64,000 nt of DNA, from the NCBI GenBank assembly GCA_017979445.1, contig CM030707.1, forward strand, positions 25,761,756 through 25,825,755, written 5' to 3'. The position numbers and the translations under genes are program-made. This stretch comes from Akebia trifoliata. Taxonomy: Eukaryota; Streptophyta; Magnoliopsida; Ranunculales; Lardizabalaceae. Position 1 is the first letter of the stretch, and each line of letters begins with the position of its first letter. The notes below the pieces were generated by a model. That model was not told the origin of the DNA and ran no database searches. It was given only the letters and a program-made list of their open reading frames with translations. Shown one piece after another: positions 11,352-20,980 of this stretch.

Positions 11352-12780
11352 TTATTCAATGGTAAGTAACTGGTCGACAGAGGTCTCAGCAGTAGGACCC
11401 AAAGGGTCGATATTAATAGCAAGATTTGGAGGGTCGATCGCCTCATTTTGATAGACCTTGATAATGAGGATAGGAGGTAAGTCAGAAGATAGGTCATTGG
11501 CCTGGGTAGGTGGATCAATCGGTCTGGCTTGGTCCAAATCTATGGTATGCTCAGACTCCATAAGCTTACGAAAGACTTGGTCTAGGATAGCAATGGGGTT
11601 TCTCTCCTTATCTAGTTGGAAGGGGGTCTTGCCCAAATTCTTTAAACCAGCTGAAGATCTCCTTGATAGGATGACCAGTGGGACCTTCATCCTCCTTGTC
11701 TTCTTCATCATTTTCATCCTCATACTAGAACCGAGCAGTCTCAAAGCCTTTGTGATAGGCCTTAGTAGAAGCTTCCTCTATCAACCAAAACTATTGAGTC
11801 TATAGTTGTCCTAACAGTCTCGTAGTCTCAGCCTCATTTTCCTTGGCCTGAGTTACCCTAGTCAACTTAATGCTAGTCCTAAAGGAGCTTAGCTCAAGTT
11901 ATTTCCATTATACCTTTGGTCAATTCTAGTTGGAGAACAACCAAGGAATCTACCAGCTTTTTATTTTGGACTTCAAAGTCTAAATTGGCCTTTAGAAAAT
12001 TGGGCCAAGTTAGCCTCCATCTTCTTTTTAACCTCTTGGGAAAATTGGCTAAAGGAGGTCAGCACAGCTAAGAGTAGAGTGGTTTTTTCTTCATACTCCC
12101 TAGTCAGAACAGTCGCCTGTTCTTCAGCTTCACGCCATTTCAAAAAGGCTAAGGTTCCGTAGACGTTGGTCTACGAGAAGAGTAAAGCAATTAATTGAGT
12201 AAAAACCTAGAAAATAAAAGTAAAATTGGAAATTACCTGATAGAGGCCATGAACGGATTGACCAAAGCCTAAATCAATATTGTCCAAGTCTGCAACATCT
12301 CAATCCTTAGGAGAAATGGAGTGGGAGAGCAAAAAGGCAGCAATCATAGAGTTCTTCACCACGCAGCTCTTATTTTGGACACGGTTGAAAGGAGGCTGAA
12401 AATCCTTATACTTATTTCTGTGCTAGAAGAAGACCTTGCAACTTCTCCTAGAGAATGCAGCTTCTTCTAAAGGAGTCTTGTGGTGACTAACACTTTCTTA
12501 CTTAGACTCCTCTGGAGGGAAAAGACTTCTCAAACTTTGCTTAATCAGCGTGCACCTCTTGCGAGGATAAAGGTCAAAGGCAAGACTGTGCTACCTGATG
12601 GTGTCCAAGCTCTGCCTTGCCTAAGCCTGAATCTCTTCAGGAAGCTCAGTAGGAGCAACAATAGTAGCAATAGTAAAAACAACAACAAAAGTAAAAGCAA
12701 AAGTAGAAGTAGGAACAGCTCGCTCTCCACACACTAAAGCCAGCGAACCTGCTTCTCTAGTGAGGGTGGTGCCTCGAGAG
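11352..12780 (-). pseudogene. Tat-A antisense ORF, C-terminal part, decayed
   Basis: Minus-strand reading gives recognisable coding stretches broken by stops and frameshifts: FQPPFNRVQNKSCVVKNSMI, then DVADLDNIDLGFGQSVHGLY (about 12240-12300), then a coiled-coil-like EEKTTLLLAVLTSFSQFSQ, ending with PNLAINIDPLGPTAETSVD near 11370. A gtaatttcc...cgtag stretch (about 12170-12238) may be an intron. Tat elements such as Grande carry an extra ORF on this strand between pol and the 3' LTR; position and orientation match. A low-complexity leucine-like tract near 12660-12710 comes from a CAA/GTA repeat. Function unknown. The reading frame appears to continue on the other side of Og-1. Confidence 0.55.
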
Positions 12781-12883
12781 GTCAGACTCTTCTTCTTCTT
12801 CTTGTCTTATTTAGTAGGAGAAATGGCCCTGACGACAACAGAATAGGAGAAAGGGAACTCTAAGCAGTCAATGTTTATGACAT

Positions 12884-14398
12884 TGTAGACACCCTATTTT
12901 CGTACTTACCTGATTAATCAACTCATCAACCCGATTGCGACAGTTTCCAATGATGGATAATATTCCAATACTCTATTTTGTTGCTAGATATGTTTCAGAA
13001 ATTTAGATGAGGTATCCCAAACAAATAAAACTGTAGAAACCACGCTACGTTAGGAAAATATGATCCCAAAAATGTAGAAATCATCATTTTTCACACAAAA
13101 AAAAATTTTACGTTAAAAATCACTGAAAAAATGATCAAATTACCAAAATACCCCTAAGATCAAAATATCCTTAGAGCCCATAGTACGCTTAGAAAAACTC
13201 TTTCAAACACATAAAACAACAAATTGAAATCAAATAAATCATTTCGCCAACTTTCACTAAATTTAACAAAATTACAAAAATACCCCTCATAGGGTTTACA
13301 ATCATTTCAAGTAAAAAAACTCATGAGTGACATCCCATTGAATTCCTTACGAAAAATTAATTCCAAAACATTCCAAAACATCAAAAAATGATTTTTCAAT
13401 GGAAAAGTCCTCTTCGGGGGCAAAACGGTAATTTTTCAATTAAAAAAATTTTAAAATTTTAAATTAATAAATAAAATATTAATTAACGTAAAGTCAAACC
13501 TTAATAAAATTAATTTAAAAATCTGAACCAAGAAAATTAATCAATCAAGCCCTTAGGCAAAATTGTTGATGGTTGTCCACTTATTTTAGTGGAGGCCCCT
13601 GATATTTATTAAAAGACACCTCCATCTGGAGGCCTAAAGAATTAAAATATAATTAAGGAAGTTCTTCAAAAATCAAAAATATATTATTTCATTGTACACA
13701 AGAATTAAAACCCTAATCTAAAGAAACTTAGTCCATCAAATAAGATTTAAGTCAAAACCCTAATTCATTTTATCTTAAAAGAAACCTAATTAAACACCAA
13801 CTCTTCTAAAAAAATCTATAAATAGGAGCATCCACAACCCAATCTCGAAGGTCAAGAGAAATCCTAGGAAAAGAAGGTTAGAAACACCCCCCAGCCTTCC
13901 CAAAACCCTAAATCTGAAGCCTCAACTCCCTACCTAACATCCAAACCCTAGTTTCTGCTCAAAAAAATACCCAAAAATCCGCTAAAAAAATTACAAATGC
14001 TCAGATCTAGGACGAGGATACCTCTTTTTGGAGATCAGAAACGGATCCAATGACGAATAAAAAATAGGAAAACTCACACGAGAACGTTCTCCGCCAACTC
14101 TGAGGGAACCAATTGTCGCAATCACCTGGGTAAGTTAGGTTTTTATTTTATTTTTATTTGTTTAGGTCATTTTTAGCAATGTAATAATTTTTGGGAAAAG
14201 TAGAGATCGACGTTTATCGGGCGTGATCAGTGCCTAACACCTTCCGATCTCGCAACATAATCCCCAGACCCTTTTTTTTCGTAGTTAGTACATTTTTTCA
14301 GTTTTGAATCATGTTTCAGTTCTTAAACCATAAGATTAGGTGGCGACTCTCAAAAATAAAAAAATGGATGCGTAACCAGCGGATAAAGGGCGCTTTCA
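12884..14398 (+). mobile_element. Og-1 5' LTR
   Basis: 1515 bp, TGTAGACACCCT to CGCTTTCA. TATAAATA at 13817-13824 is a likely promoter; the transcript would run over 'ggtcaagagaaatcctagg'. The stem GATC (14225-14228) with GATC (14246-14249) encloses AGTGCCTAACACCTTCC, the conserved hairpin of the family. Confidence 0.9.
13817..13824 (+). promoter_or_regulatory. TATA box of Og-1 5' LTR
   Basis: TATAAATA in context tctataaataggag. The same box lies at 21903-21910 in the 3' LTR and at 58008-58015 in Og-3; Og-2 has TATAAAAA at 29576-29583. Confidence 0.7.
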
Positions 14399-14417
14399 GT
14401 GACAACTCCACTAGGGA
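14399..14417 (+). other. Og-1 primer-binding region
   Basis: One base after the LTR: tgacaactccactaggga, a mutated form of tggcgactccactggaga (Og-2, 30183) and tggcgactcctttgggga (Og-3, 58618). TGGCGAC would pair with a tRNA ending GUCGCCA, as some tRNA-Arg do; I cannot confirm the tRNA. Confidence 0.6.
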
Positions 14418-15264
14418 AATTTTGAGGATCAAACTTGAAAGGTCCCAAATATGAGTGCATTGCCAAATCGACCTAGTATTTTTTATTATTTATTTTGATT
14501 TATTCTGATTTGTTTATTTTTATTATTTATTTATTTGTTTTTTGGATTTGATTGGAGATCATTTGATTGGATTCTGGGCATGTTTTTTTTTGTTTCTTTT
14601 TTGATCCAATCGAGGGTTACTTTTGATGATCCTAAATAATTGAAAAAAAAATTTAATGAACTGAAGATGGAATGATGGTTGTTGAGCCGTGGAATTTGTT
14701 TTTTCTTTCCTTAGGGGTTGCATGTGTCTGTCCCTTGGTAGTAAAAAAAACAAAACAAAAGAAAATAGGTGTGATTTAGCAACAGTAGTTGATTTGGTGT
14801 GCTAATAGTAAAAAAAAATCTTCTTGATTCAAGAACGATGTTAACAAAAGTTGTTGTTTCTAGTCCTCAAATGGAAGCTATCGAGATGATAAATCTCAAA
14901 TGGGATTTTACTATTTATATCTGTTGTTGAAAGAAAAATCAAAGAAATATGGGTAGCTTTCAAACATTCGACATACAGATTCAGATTCAAGGTACTTGAT
15001 AGGGGAATCCCTTCTAAATTCTTTGAACTCTATTAAAGATTGTTGCTTTATTGGGTGAGATTGTTGTCTACTGTTGTTCTTGCCCATACCTATTTAGTTT
15101 TTCTTGGAGATTTCTTCAACTTAATGGTGTCTGTGTTTTGGTATAAAGCAACAGGAAATTGGGTTGTGTTTAGATTTAAATGTAAACCAAAATTGGAATC
15201 CAAATTGGATTTGGGTCAACATGTTGATAGAGAATTTTCAATGGTTGTGATACAAGCCAATAGC
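14418..15264 (+). other. Og-1 leader, proximal part, origin partly unknown
   Basis: 14418-14650 matches the start of the Og-2 and Og-3 leaders (gaggatcaaacttgaaa...cctaaataa). About 14850-15264 has no counterpart there and is open in one frame from 15040 (GDFFNLMVSVFWYKATGNW...), directly upstream of the importin-like codons. I do not recognise this piece; it may be part of the captured host DNA. Confidence 0.5.
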
Positions 15265-15545
15265 TTGTTGAAGGATCAACTCATTCAACAATGGGTGGGA
15301 ATCGACACTTTGGTAAAAGCCCAAATCAGAGATCTGTTATCGAGGACTTTTGGATCTTTTGTGTCAGATGCGAGCCATACTTTATCGAAAGTAATTGCAA
15401 AGCTTGCGGCGATTGAAATCCCTCGCAAGGAATGGCCTGACTTCATTGGATTATTACTTTCCAATAGGACACAGCAAGACAAACCCATTCCATTGAAGTA
15501 GGCTACATTGGACACCCAATAAGCTTGCGGTGATTTTGTTATTTT
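15265..15545 (+). pseudogene. Captured importin-beta-1 fragment in Og-1 leader
   Basis: The frame reads LLKDQLIQQWVGID, VKAQIRDLLSRTFGS, then SHTLSKVIAKLAAIEIPRK, EWPDFIGLLLSN and RTQQDKPIPLK; after an in-frame TAG (15499) it continues ATLDT. This is the N-terminal HEAT-repeat region of plant importin subunit beta-1, the nuclear import receptor, where the pattern is roughly Q-W..D...K.QI...LL.TLGS, VIAK.A.IE.P.K.WP and K-QATLET. About 93 codons of a protein of about 870 residues are present. The fragment is in the sense direction of the element and absent from the Og-2 and Og-3 leaders. It cannot act as a receptor; at most it is part of the element's RNA. Confidence 0.85.
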
Positions 15546-16139
15546 TCTGGAAAATATTAGTAAAATGGATACACACCCCTTATAGAAAACTAAGGTGTTG
15601 GTCATGAACACCTCTCTCACATGTTGGTCACCCCTAATATTGCCACTTAGCACTTTTTCTTTTTCTTTGTTTTCTTGATAAAAACAAAAATAAAAATAAT
15701 TTTTTTTTTAAGTTTCATTACTCCAAACAAACTTTGGATGGGACCCACTTGGTTTTTTTTAGGTTTCAAAAAAAAATACCATCTCCCAATCTCAACGACT
15801 ATCATTCTATCCTCAATTTAATTTTCGTTGAAATCTCGATTTGTTTAGGGTCATCTAAAGCGATTCTTGATTGGACCATAAAAGAAATTTCTTTTGTTTT
15901 AATTCATATTTTAAAAAAGAAAAAAAATTCTTGTGCCTATCTTAATGATTGGTTTTGTGTGCTATCTTGATTAATCACTTCTGTGTTATTTTGCACTACC
16001 ATGATTGATTGTCTATCTAATATGCCATGATTGGATTGATATATCTCTATGATGTGAATGCTTTGATCTCGAACTAGATGTTTTGGACGTTCTTGTATTT
16101 CTCGATCAATATTTATTTGATATCCATGTGTTGATGGTT
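15546..16139 (+). other. Og-1 leader, middle part
   Basis: AT-rich non-coding sequence. From about 15780 (caacgactatcattctatcc...gattggacca) it is again collinear with Og-2 (about 30870-31130), Og-3 (about 60560-60860) and Og-0 on the minus strand (about 40320-40100), so the captured segment ends before this point. Confidence 0.65.
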
Positions 16140-16870
16140 TAATGGTTTGATCTGGCCCACAGGCCCATTTATTTGGAAAATGCCCCGGGCACACCCCACC
16201 TTATTTTGCAAACACCACTAGAACATTTATTTTATTGCATTGCACGTTTGCATGTCCTTTATAGCCAATGTGGTACTAGTGTGTGGCCCGGTCTCTTCAT
16301 AGATGTGACGTCATTCATGAAAATCACAACTCCAGTCACGTACCTTAGGGTATATAAAACTGGGACATATGTACCATTTGATCAGGTGACACTGAAAGGT
16401 ATATCGATGCACCCAGGCTGGAATGACCTGAGTCTTTCTTCTATTGTAAGTCACAAAATCACACGTCCCGATCCCCAACCCTAGACTCATACCTATACGG
16501 TATATCAAAGTTAATCTAAATTCACCAACTGCACTTCTTGATTAAAATTAATGCTTATGTGAGATCTTGCCCTGATGTACTATGGTATAAGGGGGATAGA
16601 CTACATCTATTTTAGATGAGAGGTGACTTAAGAGTGCCCTTGCTTAGTATCGTGCACCACCTCTCAACTGGGGATTAACTTGCTGCTTTTGACTTTTGAG
16701 ATTTGGGTTGGAGTCTTAGATTATTACCTATATGGTATATAAAACCAAGTCACCACGTACCATCTGATTGAGCACGCTTGAGAGGTATATAGGTACACTT
16801 GGGCAGGGTGGCCGGATAAATTGCATTGCACGTAGTAAACTTAGAGTCTAAGAGCCTTCCTATAGGTCAC
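16140..16870 (+). other. Conserved leader module of the Ogre family (Og-1 copy)
   Basis: Begins tctggcccacaggcccattt and ends near cacgtagtaaacttagagtc. Other copies are at 31150-31900 (Og-2), 60870-61640 (Og-3) and, inverted, about 28570-28100 (Og-0). It includes internal diverged repeats around 'caactccagtcacgtacc', 'ggtatatcgatgcaccc' and 'cctatacggtatatcaaa'. One frame is open in Og-1 and Og-2 (SQCGTS..., TSFMKITTPVTYLRVY) but broken in Og-3 and Og-0, so I regard it as non-coding. Confidence 0.7.
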
Positions 16871-17647
16871 GACCCAAATCGACTATGGGTGTTTCCAGGT
16901 TGCTCTATTCAATCCAATCAATAGGTAAGTGAGCGGACCGGTCCAAACCATTCAAACTAAACCCGTAATATCTGTCCGACCCAATGTGTAAATATAAATC
17001 AATTGGCTGAATCAATAAATGGATCAAACTGATCAACACCAAACTAGTTGGACCAATTGGTATTACATTCAAAGATTCAGACTATTTTATATCAAAAAGT
17101 TACGATCTTAGGGGTCAAATTATTTTGTCTCATCAAAGGTTCTATCCAAATCAGGGGTAGACCAGTGACTAACCTTTTTCACCTTCTTGGTCACTATAGA
17201 TTTATAGTGTATTTTGATTCAATATTTCCCACTGGACTTGGGCTAATTTATATCAAAATTTTAATCATGTGGTTAAGAATCAAACCTTCAGAATCAATGG
17301 TTAATCTTGGTTTATTTCCAATCAGTTTATAACTGCTCCTGGACATTCTAAATCACCTTCTGTGTCATTTTTGGTCCATCAAAAGAATCGTCTGGCCAAA
17401 GTACCAATGTCAAATCCAAGTAGTCCATCCACTCAAAAGAATCTCCTTGCTTTGTAGATAAGTTTTCTTTTAGTTTCAATTCAATTTTTCGTTTCAATTA
17501 CATTAATCTTTCTTTAATTTTTTTAGTTTTAGTCGAGTTTGTTAGTCTCTATTTTTTTAGTTCCAATAAATAAATAAGTTTTTGATTATCATGCGTGCAA
17601 TAATGATGTGAACATAAAATTTTACATGAGGAATGCCTCAAAACTTA
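16871..17647 (+). other. Og-1 distal leader
   Basis: Non-coding, collinear with Og-3 61640-62430 (shared cggaccggtcca, cagactattttatatca, gggtagaccagtgactaacc, gaacataaaattttacatgagg). No ORF is conserved between the two copies. Confidence 0.6.
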
Positions 17648-18020
17648 CTAATCAAATTTGATAAATATTGGAGTTAAAGAGTACACTCAAAAAGTGCAAC
17701 TTGGTACTACATTATCCTCAAAGGAACTTGAGAGAATAATAAACTTACTTAAGAAATTCAACAGTGTTCCCACATGGTCTCATGAGGATATGTTGAGTAT
17801 GAGCATCACATTACCTTTCATCAAAACAAATTGCACCAAAATAAATCAAGACATAAAGTAGAAGGTAGACTTCAAAGTTAAAGATCATCAGGAATGATGT
17901 AGTTGAAATCATCGACAAAGGTGCCAAGAGTTGTAAGAAGGGATTCATTATGTTTTTCACTCGAGAGAAGAGAATTCTCATTCACAAAAAGATAAAAGAT
18001 TTTCTTGAAGTTCAATAAGA
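17648..18020 (+). pseudogene. Og-1 pol remnant (region before reverse transcriptase)
   Basis: The ORF INIGVKEYTQKVQLGTT...LERIINLLKKFNSVPTWSHEDM resembles the linker ahead of the Tat reverse transcriptase (pattern K-V-IGT, L..LL..Y.DVFAW, DMPG). Without RT it passes into ILIHKKIKDFLEV. The same fusion is at 62437-62762 in Og-3, so both copies inherited one internal deletion that removed gag-pro and nearly all of pol. Confidence 0.6.
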
Positions 18021-18776
18021 GTTGAACAGTTAAATATAAATAACTCAATCACACTCAATTTCATAGAAAATGATCTTATTCGACAGAGCAATCGAGACAT
18101 CAAGTTTCTAGAACCTTGACCAAATCAAATAGCATTTCACCAAAAAAGGCTTTCTTTGGTCGATTCATTTTCTTGTCTTACCAAGAAAAAGATAACTATC
18201 TTTCGCCTATCGCAATCTTTTTTTTTTAAATAAAAAATAAAAAATCAATAGCTTCTTCTTTCTGAACCACACTAACCAAACTTGGGAGGAAAATCTTAGT
18301 ATGAACTACGTTTTGACCTGATCCCAAAAGAGAAAATAAATATTTGGGGTACGTAGGCAACCTGAGAAGTTACTTCAAGCCTAGTCATAAAAAAAAAGAT
18401 GTATTTTCTTAAGAAAAGTGTCATCCAAAGGAAAATCCCTTATTGAAAGGTTCAAAAGAAGTAATGCCAAATTAGGGGCATTAAAATAAAGAGTCAAAAG
18501 AATTGACAGAAAAGAAAAGAATGCTAAACTAGGGGCATTAAAAAAAATCAAAAAAATTTACAAAAAGGAAAATAATGCCAAACTAGGGGCATTAGAAGGA
18601 AAAGAGAATATCAGACAAGGGGTATTTTGGGGAAGTCAAGCCTTATACCTGTTCTTTCTAAACCATGTCCTAAGCCCACCTATTAAGTCCTCCTGAATGT
18701 TCATTGACTCGGTAAAGGTACAGGATACCAAGAAGTTGTTGAGTTGAATATTTAAAATCATCAAGAAAAAAAGAAA
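18021..18776 (+). other. Og-1 3' region, proximal
   Basis: Contains the block gaactacgttttgacctgatc...ggtacgtaggcaacctgag (18302-18373), also present at 34169-34222 (Og-2) and 63063-63130 (Og-3), and three spaced copies of 'aggggcatta' (18473-18595) about 60 bp apart. In Og-2 the first block contains ATCCCAAAAATTTGGGAT, a perfect hairpin. No gene seen. Confidence 0.65.
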
Positions 18777-19100
18777 AGCTTGCTAGGTTGAAAACCTGAA
18801 AAGGCGACCTAGACAAAAATTAGGGTACACAAAAATGAAAAAATTTGATTGAGAAGAAAAATTTAAAAGGAAGTTGACGAGTTGAATATTCAAGATCATC
18901 AAGAAGAAAAAGAAGCCCGTTAAATTGAAAACCCAAAAGGGTGACTTAGGAAAAAATTAAGGTATAACCATAAAAAAAATAAGACCTGCTAGGTTGAGAA
19001 TCTAAAAAGACAACCTAGGCAAAAACTCAAGGTGTCATCAGAAAAAGAAAAATAAAGCCCGCTAGGTTGAAAACCTAAAGAGGTGATTTAGGCAACAATT
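18777..19100 (+). repeat. Og-1 array of CTAGGT/ACCTAG hairpins
   Basis: Four spaced units 'cccgctaggttgaaaacctgaaaaggcgacctaggc'. Stems: 18783-18788 with 18807-18812; a diverged unit near 18918-18955; 18989-18994 with 19013-19018; 19062-19067 with 19086-19091 (G:T pairs). Related arrays lie at 34545-34700 and 63459-63640. Confidence 0.75.
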
Positions 19101-19780
19101 AGGGCATCATCAAATAGGGAGAAATGTCTCATCAAGAAGAAAAATTCAGAAGGAAGCTTGTGCAGAAACTAGAAAATACATAACCATTTAAGCCAAACAT
19201 TCGACGAAAATAATGTTAAAGTTGAAGAAACTTAGAAGCCATCTTAAACATTGTTTACTTTTCAAGTGTTCGTCAAAGGAAAGTGTAAAACCATCGACCA
19301 CTTCGAAGAGAAAGATCTTCTATTTCAAAACTTATCAAGATTTTAAGTCCAATTCAAGCATTTTTCAAAGGAAATTGAAAAATAAAATGATCAAATTCCT
19401 TATTGCACATATGATAATTTTAAGAGTTTTGAAAATTTAAAGGAATGCCGATTCTTTTATCTGTCATATATCAGAGTCCATAGTTGCTCGTGCAATTTAT
19501 TTCATCCATTTTGTAGTTAAGTTCCAATTAAAGCTAAACTTGAAACTTGGGGCATTTTTGAAAGTTTTGTTCTTAATCACATGATAAAAAGAAAAATCTT
19601 ACAAAAGCTAAAAAGTACAGTGAAGCCCAATGATAATTATGAATCCAGATGCATGATAAGCCAATAAAGGCCCAACCTCCCGAACTTTGAACTCGATAAT
19701 ACGGAGTCTTTAACTAATTCAAGCCCGAGAAGCATGGCCTTGATAAGTTCGAGTCCAAGAAACAAGGCTCCGATCTTTTT
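19101..19780 (+). other. Og-1 3' region, distal
   Basis: Collinear with Og-3 63640-64000 (gaagcttgtgcagaaact, cacttcgaagagaaagatcttctattt). The ORF 19213-19440 is not kept in Og-3. No gene called. Confidence 0.6.
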
Positions 19781-20570
19781 GAATCATAAAATAAGTAGGA
19801 TTTTTTAAGTTCCTACAAACCTTAGTTCCACTCAGAGAAGCGAGATTCCAACTTTAATAGGATTGTTTAAGTTCCTGTAAACCTTAGCTAAAGTCCGAGA
19901 AACAAGACTCCAGCTTTGTTTGAATCATAGAATGAATTAACAAGATTGTTTAAGTTCTTGTAAACCTAAGCTAGAGTCCGAAAAATGAGACTTCGATTTT
20001 GTTTGAATCATATAATGAATTAACAGGATTGTTTAAGTTCTTGTAAACCTAAGCTAGAGTCTGAGAAATGAGACTCCAGTTTTGTTTGAATCATAGAATG
20101 AATTAACAGGATTGTTTAAGTTCTTATAAATCTTAGCTAGAGTATGAGAAACGAGACTCCAGCTTTGTTTAAATCATAGAATGAATTAACAGGATTGTTT
20201 AAATTCTTGTAAACCTTAGTTGGAGTCCTAGAAATGAGACTCCAACTTTGTTTGAATCATAGAATAAATTAACAGGATTGTTTAAATTCTTTTAAACCTT
20301 AACCAGAGTCCAAAAAATGAGACTCCAACTTTGTTTGAATCATAAAATAAATTAACAGGATTGTTTAAGTTCCTGTAAACCTTAACCAGAGTCTGAGAAA
20401 CGAGAGTCCAGCTTTGTTTGAATCATAGAATGAATTAATGGGATTGTTTAAGTCCCTGTAAACCTCAGTTCGAGTTCGAAAAATGAGACTCCAATTTGAT
20501 AGGATTTTTTAAATTCCTACAAGCGTGGTTCCAATAAGCTCAAGTCTGATAAATGAGACTCAAATTTTTT
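19781..20570 (+). repeat. 83-bp tandem repeat array of Og-1
   Basis: About nine diverged monomers of 'aggattgtttaagttcctgtaaaccttagctagagtccgagaaa...gactccagctttgtttgaatcatagaatgaattaac', with starts near 19858, 19939, 20022, 20105, 20189, 20273, 20357 and 20440. Most monomers contain GAGTC...GACTC, which can form a hairpin. It lies just before the polypurine tract, in the hypervariable 3' region where Ogre/Tat elements often hold satellites. Confidence 0.85.
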
Positions 20571-20980
20571 CGATCACTAAAAAAGAATTTCGATAAGATT
20601 TAATAAAGTTTCTACATCACCTATCTCGATATTCAAACTTACCATAATTCAATATTGTGTGATTGTCTTCATTGCGTATGTGCATTTCAATTTGAATCAT
20701 CATCGTCAGCGAGAGAAGTTCTCTAGGACCTAACATTGGTGGTTATCGAGGAGAGTTTATTCTCAATGATCCAATAGAATACTTAATGAGCATCACACCA
20801 TTGCACACACATGCATTTTGGCATTAGTTAGGGAAAATTTTTCAAAATTCAAGGATCTGGCGCCGTCAGCGAGAGCTTGCGCTCGAGGACCTGACAACTT
20901 TTAGTTCGGGAAGATTTTACCCTCAAAGATCCAAACGTTCCTATCTAATTTACTTCAACCCTCTGCCAAAGAGGGGCATC
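20571..20980 (+). other. Og-1 pre-LTR segment and polypurine tract
   Basis: 20823-20960 matches Og-2 38215-38440 (gcgagagcttgcgctcgaggacctgac, tagttcgggaagattttaccctcaa). The tract ctgccaaagaggggcatc (20963-20980) ends at the LTR and primes plus-strand DNA synthesis in such elements. Confidence 0.75.

Noticed and set aside
11352..11805. Plus-strand ORF 11458-11805 as a gene
   Set aside because: Shadow of the decayed antisense ORF; no motif of its own.
16173..16484. Leader ORF conserved with 31218-31553 as a protein gene
   Set aside because: Open in two copies only; Og-3 has a stop and Og-0 frameshifts, and nucleotide conservation extends beyond the frame.
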